This document shows, in pieces, positions 16,407 through 27,197 of a stretch of DNA of 64,000 nucleotides. The stretch is from the NCBI RefSeq assembly GCF_004121055.1, contig NZ_PYAL01000001.1, positions 310,001 through 374,000 on the forward strand. Reading direction: 5' to 3'. The translations under genes were made by a program, and so were the position numbers. This stretch comes from Achromobacter aloeverae (GTDB taxonomy: Bacteria; Pseudomonadota; Gammaproteobacteria; Burkholderiales; Burkholderiaceae_B). Every line of letters begins with the position of its first letter. Position 1 is the stretch's first letter. A model generated the notes under the pieces. It saw only the letters and a program-made list of their open reading frames with translations. It did not search any database and was not told the origin of the DNA.

Positions 16407-18101
16407 ATGCCCTGGTCCTGGGCGGCGGCGCTGGTCGCGCTGCTGGTATGCGCGCCGCTCGCGGCGCTGGCCGGCTGGGCCCTGAGCGGCGACACCGCGC
16501 ACTGGGCCCACCTGGGCCGCCATGTCCTGCCGCAAGCCGCGCTGAATACCGGCGCGCTGCTGGCGGGCGTCGGCGCACTGACGGCGTTCCTGGGCGTGGG
16601 CTGCGCCTGGCTGGTCAGCGCCTACGATTTCCGTGGGCGCCGCCTGCTGTCCTGGGCGCTGCTGCTGCCCCTGGCCATGCCCAGCTACATCCTGGCCTAC
16701 GCCTACCTCGACCTGCTGCACCCCATCGGTCCCGTCCAAGGCGCGCTGCGCGCCCTGCTCGGCTACGACAGTCCACGCCAGTTCCGCCTGCCCGACCTGC
16801 GTTCGCTGCCGGGCGCGATTTTCGTGCTGGGCTGCGCGCTGTATCCCTATGTCTACCTGAGCACGCGCGCGCTGTTCATGACCCAGGCCGCCAATGTGCT
16901 GGAAGCCGCCCGCACGCTGGGCGCCGGCGGCTGGGGCGTGTTCTGGCGCGTGGCGCTGCCGATGGCGCGACCGGCGCTGGCCGTGGGCGTCAGCCTGGCG
17001 CTGCTGGAAACGCTCAACGATATCGGCGCGTCGGAATTCCTCGGCGTCCAGACGCTTACGGTCTCGGTCTACACCACATGGGTCACGCGGTCGGACCTGG
17101 CGGGGGCCGCGCAAATCGCCCTGGCCATGCTGGCCGGCGTGCTGGTCCTGATCCTGCTGGAACGGCGCGGCCGGCGCCGCCAACGCTACGCCGCCACCCA
17201 GCGGCCGCGCCCCATGCAGCCGCGGCGGCTGCATGGGGCGCGCGCCTGGCTCGCCTGCGGCCTGGGCGCCACGCCCGTGCTGCTGGGCTTCGTCGCGCCG
17301 GTTCTGTATCTCTTGTGGGAAACCCAGAAACGCCTGCATCTGGCGGGCGGCGTCTCCACCCAGCTATGGTCGGCGGCCCGCAACACCGTCGGCGTCGCGG
17401 CGGCGGCGACCCTGGCAACCCTGGCCTGCGGCCTGGTGGTCGCCTGGGCCGCCCGCCGCGTCCGCGAAAGCGCACGGGGCGGCGCGCTTGCCTGGGGCCC
17501 GCGCGCCGCCAGCCTGGGCTATGCCATTCCCGGCACCGTGCTGGCCATCGGCCTGCTGACGCCGCTGACGCTGTTCGATGACGCCCTGGACTACCTTGGC
17601 CTGAGCACCGGACAGATACTCATGGGATCCATGACCGCGCTGGTCATCGCCTACGTCATCCGCTTCCTGGCGATCGCCGCCGGCAGCATCGAAGCGGGCC
17701 TGGCGCGCATTCCGCCGTCCCTGGAGCAGGCCGCGCGCCTGCTGGGCGAAAGCGCGGGCGGCGTGTTGCGGCGCGTGCACCTGCCCCTGCTGCGACCGGC
17801 GCTGGCGACCGCGGCGCTGCTGGTCTTCGTCGATGCGATGAAGGAACTGCCCGCCACGCTGCTGCTGCGGCCGATGAATTTCGATACGCTGGCCACCTGG
17901 CTGTATGCCGAGGCGGCCCGCGGCACCTATGAAGAAGGCGCGATCGCCGCGTTGGGCATCGTCGCCGCCGGCTTGCTGCCCGTCATCCTCCTGGCCCGCG
18001 CGCAGGCCGGGCCGCGCTTGTCCTCGCCCCCGCCGGCGCCGGCGCCGGGCCCCAAGCGCTTGTCTTCGCACCCCGTTCACCACCATGACCGCCCTGCTTG
18101 A
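16407..18101 (+). CDS. fbpB: Fe(3+) ABC transporter permease, two-domain
   Basis: A 564-aa inner-membrane permease with two homologous halves, each carrying an EAA-type coupling loop: AARTLGAGGWGVFWRVALPMARPA near 170 and AARLLGESAGGVLRRVHLPLLRPA near 443. This is the FbpB/SfuB/AfuB layout of about 12 helices. The linker between halves (about 252-282) is Arg-rich and its DNA carries a perfect 18-bp inverted repeat. The extreme C-terminus is Pro/His-rich and overlaps the ATPase gene by 17 bp, suggesting coupled translation. Confidence 0.93.
   Translation: MPWSWAAALVALLVCAPLAALAGWALSGDTAHWAHLGRHVLPQAALNTGALLAGVGALTAFLGVGCAWLVSAYDFRGRRLLSWALLLPLAMPSYILAYAYLDLLHPIGPVQGALRALLGYDSPRQFRLPDLRSLPGAIFVLGCALYPYVYLSTRALFMTQAANVLEAARTLGAGGWGVFWRVALPMARPALAVGVSLALLETLNDIGASEFLGVQTLTVSVYTTWVTRSDLAGAAQIALAMLAGVLVLILLERRGRRRQRYAATQRPRPMQPRRLHGARAWLACGLGATPVLLGFVAPVLYLLWETQKRLHLAGGVSTQLWSAARNTVGVAAAATLATLACGLVVAWAARRVRESARGGALAWGPRAASLGYAIPGTVLAIGLLTPLTLFDDALDYLGLSTGQILMGSMTALVIAYVIRFLAIAAGSIEAGLARIPPSLEQAARLLGESAGGVLRRVHLPLLRPALATAALLVFVDAMKELPATLLLRPMNFDTLATWLYAEAARGTYEEGAIAALGIVAAGLLPVILLARAQAGPRLSSPPPAPAPGPKRLSSHPVHHHDRPA
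17206..17242. repeat. Perfect 18-bp inverted repeat inside the fbpB gene
   Basis: The arm CGCGCCCCATGCAGCCGC (17206-17223) is mirrored exactly at 17225-17242 with one base between. It lies in frame within the inter-domain linker and encodes RPMQPRRLHGARA. The mRNA would form a very stable stem there. Confidence 0.97.
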
Positions 18102-18882
18102 ACTCGACCAGATACAGCTGGCCTACGACACCGAACCAGGCCCCCGCGTGGTGGTCGACGCGCTGAGCCTGACGCTGGAACGTGGCCACATCGGCTGCCT
18201 GCTGGGGCCGTCCGGCTGCGGCAAGACGTCGGTGCTGCGCGCCATCGCCGGTTTCGAACCGCTGCGCCGCGGGCGGATCCGGCTGGACGGCGCCGAGATA
18301 TCGAGCCCGACAGCCAGCGTCGAACCCCAGGCTCGCCGCGTCGGCATGATGTTCCAGGACCACGCGCTCTTTCCGCACCTGGACGTCGCCGGCAATGTCG
18401 CCTTCGGCCTGCGCCGGCTGCCCAGGCCACGCCAGCGCGAACGCGTGCGCGACATGCTGGCGCTGGTCGGCCTGGAAGCGATGGCCGGCAGCTATCCGCA
18501 CGAATTGTCGGGCGGACAGCAGCAGCGGGTGGCATTGGCGCGCGCGCTCGCGCCCTCGCCCGAGCTGCTGCTGCTGGACGAGCCCTTTTCCAATCTGGAC
18601 GCGGATACGCGCGAACGCCTGGCGTTCGAACTGCGCGACCTCCTCCAGGAAAGCGGCCATACCGCCCTGCTGGTCACCCATGACCAGGCCGAGGCCTTCG
18701 CCATCGCCGACCGCATCGGCGTCTTGCGCGACGGCACGCTGGCGCAGTGGGACACGCCCTACCACCTGCGCCATCATCCAGCCGATGCCGGCGTCGCCGC
18801 TTTCATCCGGCGCGAAGCGCTGGCGGAACGGCGCGCCGCCGCCTACGCGCGCGGAAGCCAGGCCGGGGCGCCGCCCGTGTAG
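18085..18882 (+). CDS. fbpC: Fe(3+) ABC transporter ATPase, short form
   Basis: A 265-aa ABC ATPase that powers the iron importer. Walker A GPSGCGKTSVL, Q-loop MMFQDHALFP, signature [15 protein letters not shown], Walker B LLLLDEPFSNLD and H-loop LLVTHDQ are all present. ATG at 18085 overlaps the permease gene by 17 bp. FbpC proteins are commonly near 350 aa with a C-terminal TOBE/regulatory region; this one stops about 30 residues after the catalytic core, so iron-responsive regulation by that domain may be absent. Confidence 0.92.
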   Translation: MTALLELDQIQLAYDTEPGPRVVVDALSLTLERGHIGCLLGPSGCGKTSVLRAIAGFEPLRRGRIRLDGAEISSPTASVEPQARRVGMMFQDHALFPHLDVAGNVAFGLRRLPRPRQRERVRDMLALVGLEAMAGSYPHELSGGQQQRVALARALAPSPELLLLDEPFSNLDADTRERLAFELRDLLQESGHTALLVTHDQAEAFAIADRIGVLRDGTLAQWDTPYHLRHHPADAGVAAFIRREALAERRAAAYARGSQAGAPPV

Positions 18883-18904
18883 GCAGCGCGGCGGCACTCC
18901 CCCG

Positions 18905-19966
18905 CTATTGCGCCTTCAAGGACACCTTCGCCGACAGCGCCTTGAAGCGCTCGTACTCCGTGCGGCTCAGCGTGTCGACTTCGCGCGGGGTCGACCCATA
19001 GGGGTTGAACCCGGCCAGGCGCAGTTTCTCCTTGACGTCCGGCAGCGCCAGGGCCCAGCGGAAGGCCTCGCTCAAGGCCTGGGTGACATCGTCCGGCAGG
19101 CCCGCCGGCCCATAGACGGCAAACCAGGGGTCCACCACCGCGCCGGCGTAGCCCAGCTCCTTGAGCGTCGGCACGTCGGGCAGGACGCTGGACCGTTCAT
19201 TCCCGGTGACCGCCAGCGCATGGATCTTCCCCGCCTGGATATGGGGCAGCGATGCCGGCAGGTTATCGAACAGGATGCCGATATGCCCGCCCAACAGGTC
19301 GTTGATGGCTTGTGCGCTGCCCTTGTACGGCACGTGTTGCAGCCCCGCGCCGGTCAATTGGTCGAACATGACGCCGGCCAGGTGCATGGACGTGCCGGTG
19401 CCGGGCGTGCCGTAGCCCTGTCCCGGATGCTTCTTGGCATAGTCGACCAGGCCCGCGATGTCCTTGACGGGCACTTGCGGACCGACTTCGATCACGACCG
19501 CCGACGTGCCCAGCATGCTGATGCCGGTGAACGCCTTGGTGGGATCGAAGGGCATGGACGGATAGACGAAGGGATTGAGCGCGTTGGTCGAAATGGCGCC
19601 GAAGCCGATGGTGTAGCCGTCGGGCGCCGCCCTCGCCACCGCCTCCATGCCGATGTTGCCGCCCGCGCCGGGACGGTTTTCCACGATGACCGTCTGGCCG
19701 AATTTCTCTCCCAGCTTCTGGCTGACCGTGCGGGCCACGATGTCGGTGGTGCCGCCCGGCGTGTACGGAACGATGAAGGTGATGGGCCGCGTGGGAAACC
19801 CGGCCGCCTGGGCCGTTCCCGCCGCGGCGATGCCGGCGGCAAGCGCGACGGCCGCCGCGCCGAGGACGGCGCCGCGCGCGAACGTGGCGGATACGGTGGA
19901 TGCGGCCGCGCGGGATGCCGTGCGCGCCCGGAAGACGGCGTATGGACGCCGGACCGGCAAGATCAT
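18905..19966 (-). CDS. Bug-family tripartite tricarboxylate transporter receptor
   Basis: A 353-aa TctC/Bug receptor. ATG at 19966 is used because GAGGAGA precedes it by 6 bases; an upstream in-frame ATG would add 20 residues with no signal character. The N-terminus is long and Arg-rich before the hydrophobic region ending GTAQAAGFPTRPITFIVPYTPGGTTD. Further motifs: VIVENRPGAGGNIG, VPYKGSAQAINDLLGGHI, LPDVPTLKELGYAG. No transporter membrane genes are close. It converges on the iron operon with a 22-bp gap. Confidence 0.92.
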   Translation of the reverse strand: MILPVRRPYAVFRARTASRAAASTVSATFARGAVLGAAAVALAAGIAAAGTAQAAGFPTRPITFIVPYTPGGTTDIVARTVSQKLGEKFGQTVIVENRPGAGGNIGMEAVARAAPDGYTIGFGAISTNALNPFVYPSMPFDPTKAFTGISMLGTSAVVIEVGPQVPVKDIAGLVDYAKKHPGQGYGTPGTGTSMHLAGVMFDQLTGAGLQHVPYKGSAQAINDLLGGHIGILFDNLPASLPHIQAGKIHALAVTGNERSSVLPDVPTLKELGYAGAVVDPWFAVYGPAGLPDDVTQALSEAFRWALALPDVKEKLRLAGFNPYGSTPREVDTLSRTEYERFKALSAKVSLKAQ

Positions 19967-20075
19967 GGTTGTCTCCTCGATATTCTGCGATGCCGGCCTG
20001 GTACAGGCGCGGGCTGACGGCATCATATCGGGAAGGCGGCCGCGTCATGGAAAAAACCGCGACGCGGGCCTCGGC

Positions 20076-20984
20076 TCAAGTCCGCTTCAGTTCCGGCGCC
20101 GGGATGAATTCCGTTTCGTCGCCGGGCACGGTCTGCGCGAAGCGATCACGCATCCAGTCCTCGCGCGCCTGCGCGATACGGTCCGCGCTGCTCGACACGA
20201 AGTTCCACCACACATGGCGCGGGCCGTCCAGCGGCTCGCCCCCCAGCAGGGCGACACGCGTCTCGCCCCGCGCCCGCAATTCCACCGGGCGGCCCGGCGC
20301 GAAGACGACCAGCCGGCCGGCCTCGTGCACCTGCCCCTCGATCTCCACCGCGCCCTCGGTGATATAGGCGGCTCGCTCCTCGTACTCGGCGGGCAGTTGC
20401 ACCCGCGCCCCCGCCTGCATGCGCACGTCGCCGAAGAACAGCGGCGACAGGGTCCGCACGGACGAGGTCTGGCCGAACAGCGATCCGGCAATGACCTGCG
20501 CCCTCACGCCTTCGCCTTCGGCCTCGGCCTGCTCGCCGCGGCCATAGTGGATGAAGCCGGGATCGGTTTCCTCCTGGTCGCGCGGCAGCGCCACCCAGGT
20601 TTGCAGGCCGGCAAGACGCTGGGCTCCCGCGCGGCTTTCCGTTGGCGAGCGCTCGGAGTGCACGATGCCGCGCCCCGCCGTCATCCAGTTCACCTCGCCC
20701 GGCAGGATGGTCTGCACATGGCCCGCGCCGTCACGGTGGACGATGGCGCCTTCGTAAAGGTAGGTGACCGTGGACAGGCCGATATGCGGATGCGGGCGAA
20801 CGTCGATGCCGTGCCCCGCCGCCAATAGCGCCGGTCCCATCTGGTCCAGGAAGACGAAGGGACCGACGGTCCGCTTCTGGATGGACGGCAGCGCACGGCG
20901 GACTTCGAAGCCGCCCAGGTCGCTGGTGCGCGGCACCACGATGGTTTCGATGGCGGAGGACGGATCGTGGGACAGGGTGGACAT
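20076..20984 (-). CDS. Pirin family protein
   Basis: A 302-aa bicupin. The N-terminal cupin carries the metal ligand pattern HPHIGLSTVTYLYEGAIVHRD and, further on, GRGIVHSE; the second cupin (LPAEYEERAAYITEGAVEIEG) looks metal-free. Bacterial pirins often act as quercetin 2,3-dioxygenases, but roles differ widely. ATG at 20984 has CCCTGGAGCC upstream, giving a GGAG site. A second, shorter pirin lies upstream on the same strand, 166 bp away. Confidence 0.88.
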   Translation of the reverse strand: MSTLSHDPSSAIETIVVPRTSDLGGFEVRRALPSIQKRTVGPFVFLDQMGPALLAAGHGIDVRPHPHIGLSTVTYLYEGAIVHRDGAGHVQTILPGEVNWMTAGRGIVHSERSPTESRAGAQRLAGLQTWVALPRDQEETDPGFIHYGRGEQAEAEGEGVRAQVIAGSLFGQTSSVRTLSPLFFGDVRMQAGARVQLPAEYEERAAYITEGAVEIEGQVHEAGRLVVFAPGRPVELRARGETRVALLGGEPLDGPRHVWWNFVSSSADRIAQAREDWMRDRFAQTVPGDETEFIPAPELKRT

Positions 20985-21150
20985 GGGTGGCTCCAGGGAA
21001 ATCGGCAGGAAAGTATCGTTGAATCTTGGATCGTCGGCACGGGCCGCCGGGATCAGCGGGGCCGGCCGCTTGCATGGGCAGCGCCGGCCGGCGACCGGAC
21101 CGCCGGCGCCGGGCCCGCAAGCCCATGCCCGGCGGCCGCGCCGGCCGACG

Positions 21151-21849
21151 TCACGGCAGGTCGAACACCAGCACCTCGGCGCCCTCGCCCTGGCTGATTT
21201 CCAGCAGGCTTTCGTCCCGCGCCGCCAGCGCGTCGCCCGCCTTCAGCGCCTGGCCATTGACCGTCACGCTGCCGCGCGCCACATGGACCCAGGCGCTGCG
21301 GCCGTCGGCCAAGGCCAGCTCGCCCCGCTCCGCCCCGTCGAACAGGCCGACATACAGGCGCGCGTCTTGGTGGATACGCACCGAGCCGTCGGCGCCGTCC
21401 GGGGATGCCACCAGGCGCAGGCGGCCGCGCTTGTCCGCTTCATCGAAGCGCTTTTCCTCGTATTCCGGCACGATACCCGTGACGTCGGGCTCGATCCAGA
21501 TCTGCAGCAGGTGCGTGCCCTGGTCGACCTGCGGATTGAACTCCGAGTGCAGCACGCCGCGGCCGGCGCTCATTCTCTGCACGTCGCCCGGACGGATGGT
21601 CGAACCGTTGCCCATGCTGTCCTTGTGGGCGACGGCGCCTTCCAGCACGTAGGTGATGATCTCCATGTCGCGGTGGCCGTGCGTGCCGAAGCCGCGGCCG
21701 GCGCCGATATGGTCGTCATTGATCACCCGCAGCGGGCCGAAGCCCATGTGGTTGCGGTCGTAGTAATCGGCGAAGGAAAACGTGTGATGGCTCTTGAGCC
21801 AACCGTGATCGGCGTAACCGCGTTCTTCACTGCGACGGATGGTAAGCAT
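21151..21849 (-). CDS. Pirin family protein (YhaK/YhhW type)
   Basis: A 232-aa pirin starting MLTIRRSEERGYADHGWLKSHHTFSF, the usual start of the YhhW/quercetinase subgroup. Metal ligands are visible in FGTHGHRDMEIITYVLEG and GRGVLHSEFNP. The ATG at 21849 fits the conserved start; a longer reading adds 43 unrelated residues. It is divergent from a LysR gene with an operator-like repeat between, so that regulator probably controls it. Confidence 0.9.
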   Translation of the reverse strand: MLTIRRSEERGYADHGWLKSHHTFSFADYYDRNHMGFGPLRVINDDHIGAGRGFGTHGHRDMEIITYVLEGAVAHKDSMGNGSTIRPGDVQRMSAGRGVLHSEFNPQVDQGTHLLQIWIEPDVTGIVPEYEEKRFDEADKRGRLRLVASPDGADGSVRIHQDARLYVGLFDGAERGELALADGRSAWVHVARGSVTVNGQALKAGDALAARDESLLEISQGEGAEVLVFDLP

Positions 21850-21874
21850 ATCGATGACTCCTGTTGGTCGAACC

Positions 21875-21913
21875 GTTGAATTCGTTCGTGGCTTCAACTC
21901 GTTCGTTGTTGAA
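21875..21913. promoter_or_regulatory. Candidate LysR operator (GTTGAA/TTCAAC repeats)
   Basis: GTTGAA (21875-21880) is mirrored by TTCAAC (21893-21898), and a third arm GTTGAAC lies at 21907-21913, all in the promoter region of the shorter pirin. The repeated CGTTCGTGG/CGTTCGTTG spacer adds a direct repeat. This arrangement suits a LysR tetramer. Confidence 0.45.
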
Positions 21914-22004
21914 CTGCCATGAAACGTATTGTGGACGCCAAAGAAGGCCTTGCCGCCGTTCCTTTTTGACGACATCATTCAATAAATCTGAATGAGTACC
22001 CCCC

Positions 22005-22970
22005 ATGTCCCGCCCCCTTCCCACTGCCGCCGACACGCCCACCGGGCCGCCCATCACCCCCGAACTGCTGGTGATGCTGGACGCCATCGCCCGCACGGGC
22101 AGCTTCGCCCGCGCCGCGCGCGAACTGGACAAGGTGCCGTCGGCCATCACCTACGCCGTGCGCCGCCTGGAAGACAAGCTGGACGTGCTGCTGTTCGACC
22201 GCAGCGGCCACCGCGCCGTGCTGACGCCGGCGGGCACCGCCCTGCTGGAGGACGGGCGCGTGGTGCTGCAGTCCCTGGAGGACCTGGCGCGCCGGGTGCG
22301 CCGCATTGCCACGGGGTGGGAACTGGAACTGCGCATCGCCGTGGGATCCATCGTCGCGTGGAGCCCCATCTATGACCTGATCGAGGAATTCCAGTCGCTA
22401 GGCAGCGATACCAAGCTGCGCTTTTCCAGCGAGGTGCTGAGCGGCTCCTGGGAAGCGTTGACCGCCGGCCGCGCCGACCTGGTGATCGGCGCCGACGCCT
22501 CCACGGCGCCGCCGGGACGCTACGAATCGCGCCCCCTGGGCGAGGCCCGCTTCGCCTTCTGCGTGGCGCCCCACCACCCCCTGGCGCGGGTGGAACATCC
22601 GCTGACGCCGGCCGACATCACCCGGCATTGCGCCGTCGTCGTGGCCGACACCGCGCGCGCCCTGCCACCGGCCACGCGCAACCTGCTCGACCAGCAGCAG
22701 CGCATCGTCATGCCCACCATGCAGGCCAAGATCGACGCGCAGATCCGCGGCCTGGGCTGCGGCTACGTGCCGCGCGCGCTGGCCGGGGTCTATCTGGCGC
22801 AAGGCTTGCTCGTGGAGAAAACCACGCAGGAACAGAAATTCGGCAGCGAGCGCCTGCTCTATGCATGGCGCGCCCCGGTACAGGGCCAGGCGCTGAAGTG
22901 GTGGCTGAAGAAGCTGGAATCGGAACGGCTGTGCGCGAGCCTGACCGAGGGCGCGGCGGTGCCGGGGTAG
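22005..22970 (+). CDS. LysR-family transcriptional regulator (pirin neighbour)
   Basis: A 321-aa LysR regulator. The winged HTH covers about residues 20-80 (TGSFARAARELDKVPSAITYAVRRLEDKL), preceded by a 20-residue Pro/Thr-rich tail. The effector domain begins LELRIAVGSIVAWSPIYDLIEEF and retains the usual two-lobed pattern (GLGCGYVPRALAGVYL). It is divergent from the shorter pirin with 155 bp between. Its effector is unknown. Confidence 0.9.
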   Translation: MSRPLPTAADTPTGPPITPELLVMLDAIARTGSFARAARELDKVPSAITYAVRRLEDKLDVLLFDRSGHRAVLTPAGTALLEDGRVVLQSLEDLARRVRRIATGWELELRIAVGSIVAWSPIYDLIEEFQSLGSDTKLRFSSEVLSGSWEALTAGRADLVIGADASTAPPGRYESRPLGEARFAFCVAPHHPLARVEHPLTPADITRHCAVVVADTARALPPATRNLLDQQQRIVMPTMQAKIDAQIRGLGCGYVPRALAGVYLAQGLLVEKTTQEQKFGSERLLYAWRAPVQGQALKWWLKKLESERLCASLTEGAAVPG

Positions 22971-23030
22971 AGGCGGGAAAACGCGTGGATAAACACGCGG
23001 ATGGACACGCGAATGAACGCGCGCCTTCGC

Positions 23031-24484
<1,454 letters not shown>

Positions 24485-24488
<4 letters not shown>

Positions 24489-25546
24489 GCGGGTTCCATC
24501 GGCAACACCAGGCGGAATTCCGTATGCCTGGGACGTGATTCGAATTCGATTATGCCCCCATGCTGCTGCACGAAGTCCTGCGCCAGGCTCAGGCCCAGGC
24601 CCGTGCCGCCGGGACGGGCGGTGACGAGCGGATGGAAAATACGGTCGCGGATCTGCTCAGGCACGCCGGGACCGTTGTCGATGATGGACAGCACCAGGGC
24701 CATCCGGTGCTGGCGATGGGCCAGCATGACGCGCCGCGCCACGCGCGTGCGCAATGTGATCTGCGGCGCCGGCACGTCATCGCCCGGCGCCTGGATGACC
24801 AGCTCCTGGGCGGCGTTGCGGGCCACGTTGAGCACCGCCTGCATCAGGCGCGCCGCGTCGCCGGGCACGTCGGGCATGGAGGCGTCGTAATCCCGCACGA
24901 TGGTCACGCCATCGCGGAATTCGGCCTGGATGAGCGCGCTTACCCGCTCGCACACCTCGTGGATGTTGACCGGCTTGGCGTTCAGCGGCACGCGCTGCGG
25001 CCCGATCAGCCTGTCGACCAGCGCCTGCAGGCGATCCGCCTCGGAAATAATGACTTGGGTATATTCGGCCAGCGAAGGATCGGGCAGTTCCGCTTCCAGC
25101 AGCTGCGCCGCGCCGCGCAGGCCGCCCAGGGGATTCTTCACCTCGTGGGCCAGGTTGCGCAGCAATTCCCTGTGGGTTTCGATTTCGTCGATGAGACGAT
25201 GATTGCGATCGGCCAATACACGCTGTTCGATCTCGCGCACCTCGACCAGCACGGGCCATGGCTGCCCCGATAGCGACACCGTGGTGACCACCACGGTGAC
25301 CGACTCGCCGCCGCGACGCAAGGAAGAGAGTTGGCGCGCATCGGCGAAGATGCCCTTGAGCCCCTGGTCGATGGACGACTGCAACTGTTCGCGATCGTCG
25401 AACAGGGACGCCGCCGGCTGCCCCGTCAGTTGCCTGCGCGAGCGGCTGAACAAGTCTTCCGCGGCGGTATTGGCATATACGACGTGGCCTTGCGGATCCA
25501 CCAGCAGGATGGCAGTGGCGAGAAGTTCGAAGGCGTCTACGTTCAT
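24485..25546 (-). CDS. ntrB: Nitrogen sensor kinase NtrB
   Basis: A 353-aa cytosolic histidine kinase/phosphatase that controls NtrC in response to PII. A PAS domain occupies about residues 1-110 (AILLVDPQGHVVYANTAAEDLF), the phospho-acceptor is His134 in LRNLAHEVKNPLGG, and the ATPase domain ends with a GTGLGLSLA box. ATG at 25546 fits the family N-terminus; a GTG 36 bp upstream is possible. A short GC hairpin (25555-25570) lies just before this ATG. It follows glnA by 81 bp on the same strand. Confidence 0.95.
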
Positions 25547-25554
25547 CGTTTTTT

Positions 25555-25570
25555 GCGCCCGGCAGGGCGC
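25555..25570 (-). promoter_or_regulatory. Hairpin just upstream of the ntrB start
   Basis: GCGCCC (25555-25560) pairs with GGGCGC (25565-25570) around a 4-base loop, followed on the minus strand by an A-run and the ntrB ATG 9 bases on. Placed between glnA and ntrB, it could lower ntrB translation relative to glnA or mark a processing site. Confidence 0.35.
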
Positions 25571-25627
25571 GGGCGGGCGCACCGGCTTGCGGTTCGCCGC
25601 CCTTGCCTTACCGGGAGAGCAAGGAGA

Positions 25628-27040
25628 TTACAGGCTGTAGTACATGTCGAATTCGACAGGGTGCGTCGTCATGCGCAGACGCTGCACTTCCTGTTCCTTC
25701 AACGCCAGGAACGCATCGATCATGTCGTTGCTGAACACGCCACCGCGGGTCAGGAACTCGCGGTCCTTGTCCAGGGCTTCCAGCGCCTGATCCAGCGACG
25801 CGCAAACGGTCGGGATCTTGGCGTCTTCTTCCGGCGGCAGGTCGTACAGGTTCTTGTCGGCCGGGTCGCCCGGGTGGATCTTGTTCTGCACGCCGTCCAG
25901 GCCGGCCATCATCAGCGCCGAGAAAGCCAGGTACGGGTTGGCCAGGGGATCCGGGAAGCGGGTTTCGATACGGCGGCCCTTCGGGTTGCCCACGTAGGGG
26001 ATGCGGATCGAGGCCGAGCGGTTGCGGGCCGAGTAGGCCAGCTTGACCGGGGCTTCGAAGTGCGGGACCAGGCGCTTGTACGAGTTGGTGCCGGGGTTGG
26101 TGATCGCGTTCAGCGCGCGGGCGTGCTTGATGATGCCGCCGATGTAGTACAGCGCGAATTCCGACAGGCCGGCGTAGCCGTTGCCCGCGAACAGGTTCTG
26201 GCCGTCCTTCCAGATCGACTGGTGCACGTGCATGCCGGAACCGTTGTCGCCGACGACGGGCTTGGGCATGAAAGTGGCGGTCTTGCCGTAGGCATGGGCC
26301 ACGTTGTGGATCACGTACTTCATGATCTGGTTCCAGTCGGCGCGCTGCACCAGCGTGCTGAACTTGGTGCCGATTTCCAGCTGGCCCGGCGCGGCCACTT
26401 CATGGTGGTGCACTTCGACGGGCACGCCCAGCTGTTCGAGCAGCAGGCACATTTCCGAGCGCATGTCCTGGAAGGAGTCGACGGGCGGCACGGGGAAATA
26501 GCCGCCCTTGAGCAGCGGACGGTGGCCCAGGTTGCCGCCTTCGAATTCCAGGCCGGTCGACCAGGGAGCTTCTTCGGACTTGATCTTGACGAAGGTGCCC
26601 GACATGTCCGTATTCCAGGTCACGCCGTCGAACACGAAGAATTCGGGTTCCGGACCGAAGAAGGCGGTATCGCCCAGGCCGGAGGACTTCAGGTACGCTT
26701 CGGCGCGCTTGGCCAGCGAGCGAGGATCACGGTCGTAGCCCTTCATGTCCGAGGGTTCGACGACGTCGCAGGTCAGCACCAGCGTGGTCTCTTCCATGAA
26801 CGGGTCGATACGGGCCGACGCGGCGTCCGGGATCAGCAGCATGTCCGAAGCCTCGATACCCTTCCAGCCCGGGATCGAGGAACCGTCGAAGGCGTGGCCG
26901 CTTTCGAACTTGTCTTCGTCAACCACATGGGCCGGCACCGACACGTGATGCTCACGGCCGATGGTATCGGTGAACCGGAAGTCCACGAACTTGACTTCCA
27001 GGTCTTGAATCTGTTTCAGGACTTCTTTCTCGCTTGCCAT
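25628..27040 (-). CDS. glnA: Glutamine synthetase type I
   Basis: A 470-aa GS-I subunit of the dodecameric enzyme that joins ammonia to glutamate. Metal and substrate motifs are clear: [20 protein letters not shown] near 38-57 (split: FDGSSIPGW), [10 protein letters not shown], the [13 protein letters not shown] box, [23 protein letters not shown] and the adenylylation loop LYDLPPEE with its Tyr. The adenylylation site implies control by GlnE. Upstream are a sigma-54 promoter and two NtrC sites, and ntrB-ntrC follow, the classic nitrogen-control operon. Confidence 0.98.
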   Translation of the reverse strand: MASEKEVLKQIQDLEVKFVDFRFTDTIGREHHVSVPAHVVDEDKFESGHAFDGSSIPGWKGIEASDMLLIPDAASARIDPFMEETTLVLTCDVVEPSDMKGYDRDPRSLAKRAEAYLKSSGLGDTAFFGPEPEFFVFDGVTWNTDMSGTFVKIKSEEAPWSTGLEFEGGNLGHRPLLKGGYFPVPPVDSFQDMRSEMCLLLEQLGVPVEVHHHEVAAPGQLEIGTKFSTLVQRADWNQIMKYVIHNVAHAYGKTATFMPKPVVGDNGSGMHVHQSIWKDGQNLFAGNGYAGLSEFALYYIGGIIKHARALNAITNPGTNSYKRLVPHFEAPVKLAYSARNRSASIRIPYVGNPKGRRIETRFPDPLANPYLAFSALMMAGLDGVQNKIHPGDPADKNLYDLPPEEDAKIPTVCASLDQALEALDKDREFLTRGGVFSNDMIDAFLALKEQEVQRLRMTTHPVEFDMYYSL

Positions 27041-27097
27041 GTCATCTCCGTTTGATAAAGGGTCGAGTGCTGCAACTCGACTGGCATAAGGGGAAAA

Positions 27098-27113
27098 GCA
27101 ATATCCGTGCCAA
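27098..27113 (-). promoter_or_regulatory. Sigma-54 promoter of glnA
   Basis: On the minus strand TTGGCACGGATATTGC has the -24 GG and -12 GC separated by exactly 10 bases and matches TGGCAC-N5-TTGC throughout. It lies 58-73 bp upstream of the glnA start, in the expected direction. Confidence 0.9.
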
Positions 27114-27163
27114 GTTTCCCTGTGGCACGCTCCAGGCTATCCCGCAGGCATGGTTTTGCACCA

Positions 27164-27180
27164 TGCACCAAAATGGTGTT
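27164..27180. promoter_or_regulatory. NtrC binding site 1 (glnA enhancer)
   Basis: TGCACCAAAATGGTGTT matches TGCACC-N5-GGTGCA in all but two outer bases. It lies about 51 bp upstream of the sigma-54 -24 element; its centre is 34 bp from site 2, close to three helical turns. Confidence 0.8.
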
Positions 27181-27197
27181 CAAGCTGGTGCATATCA

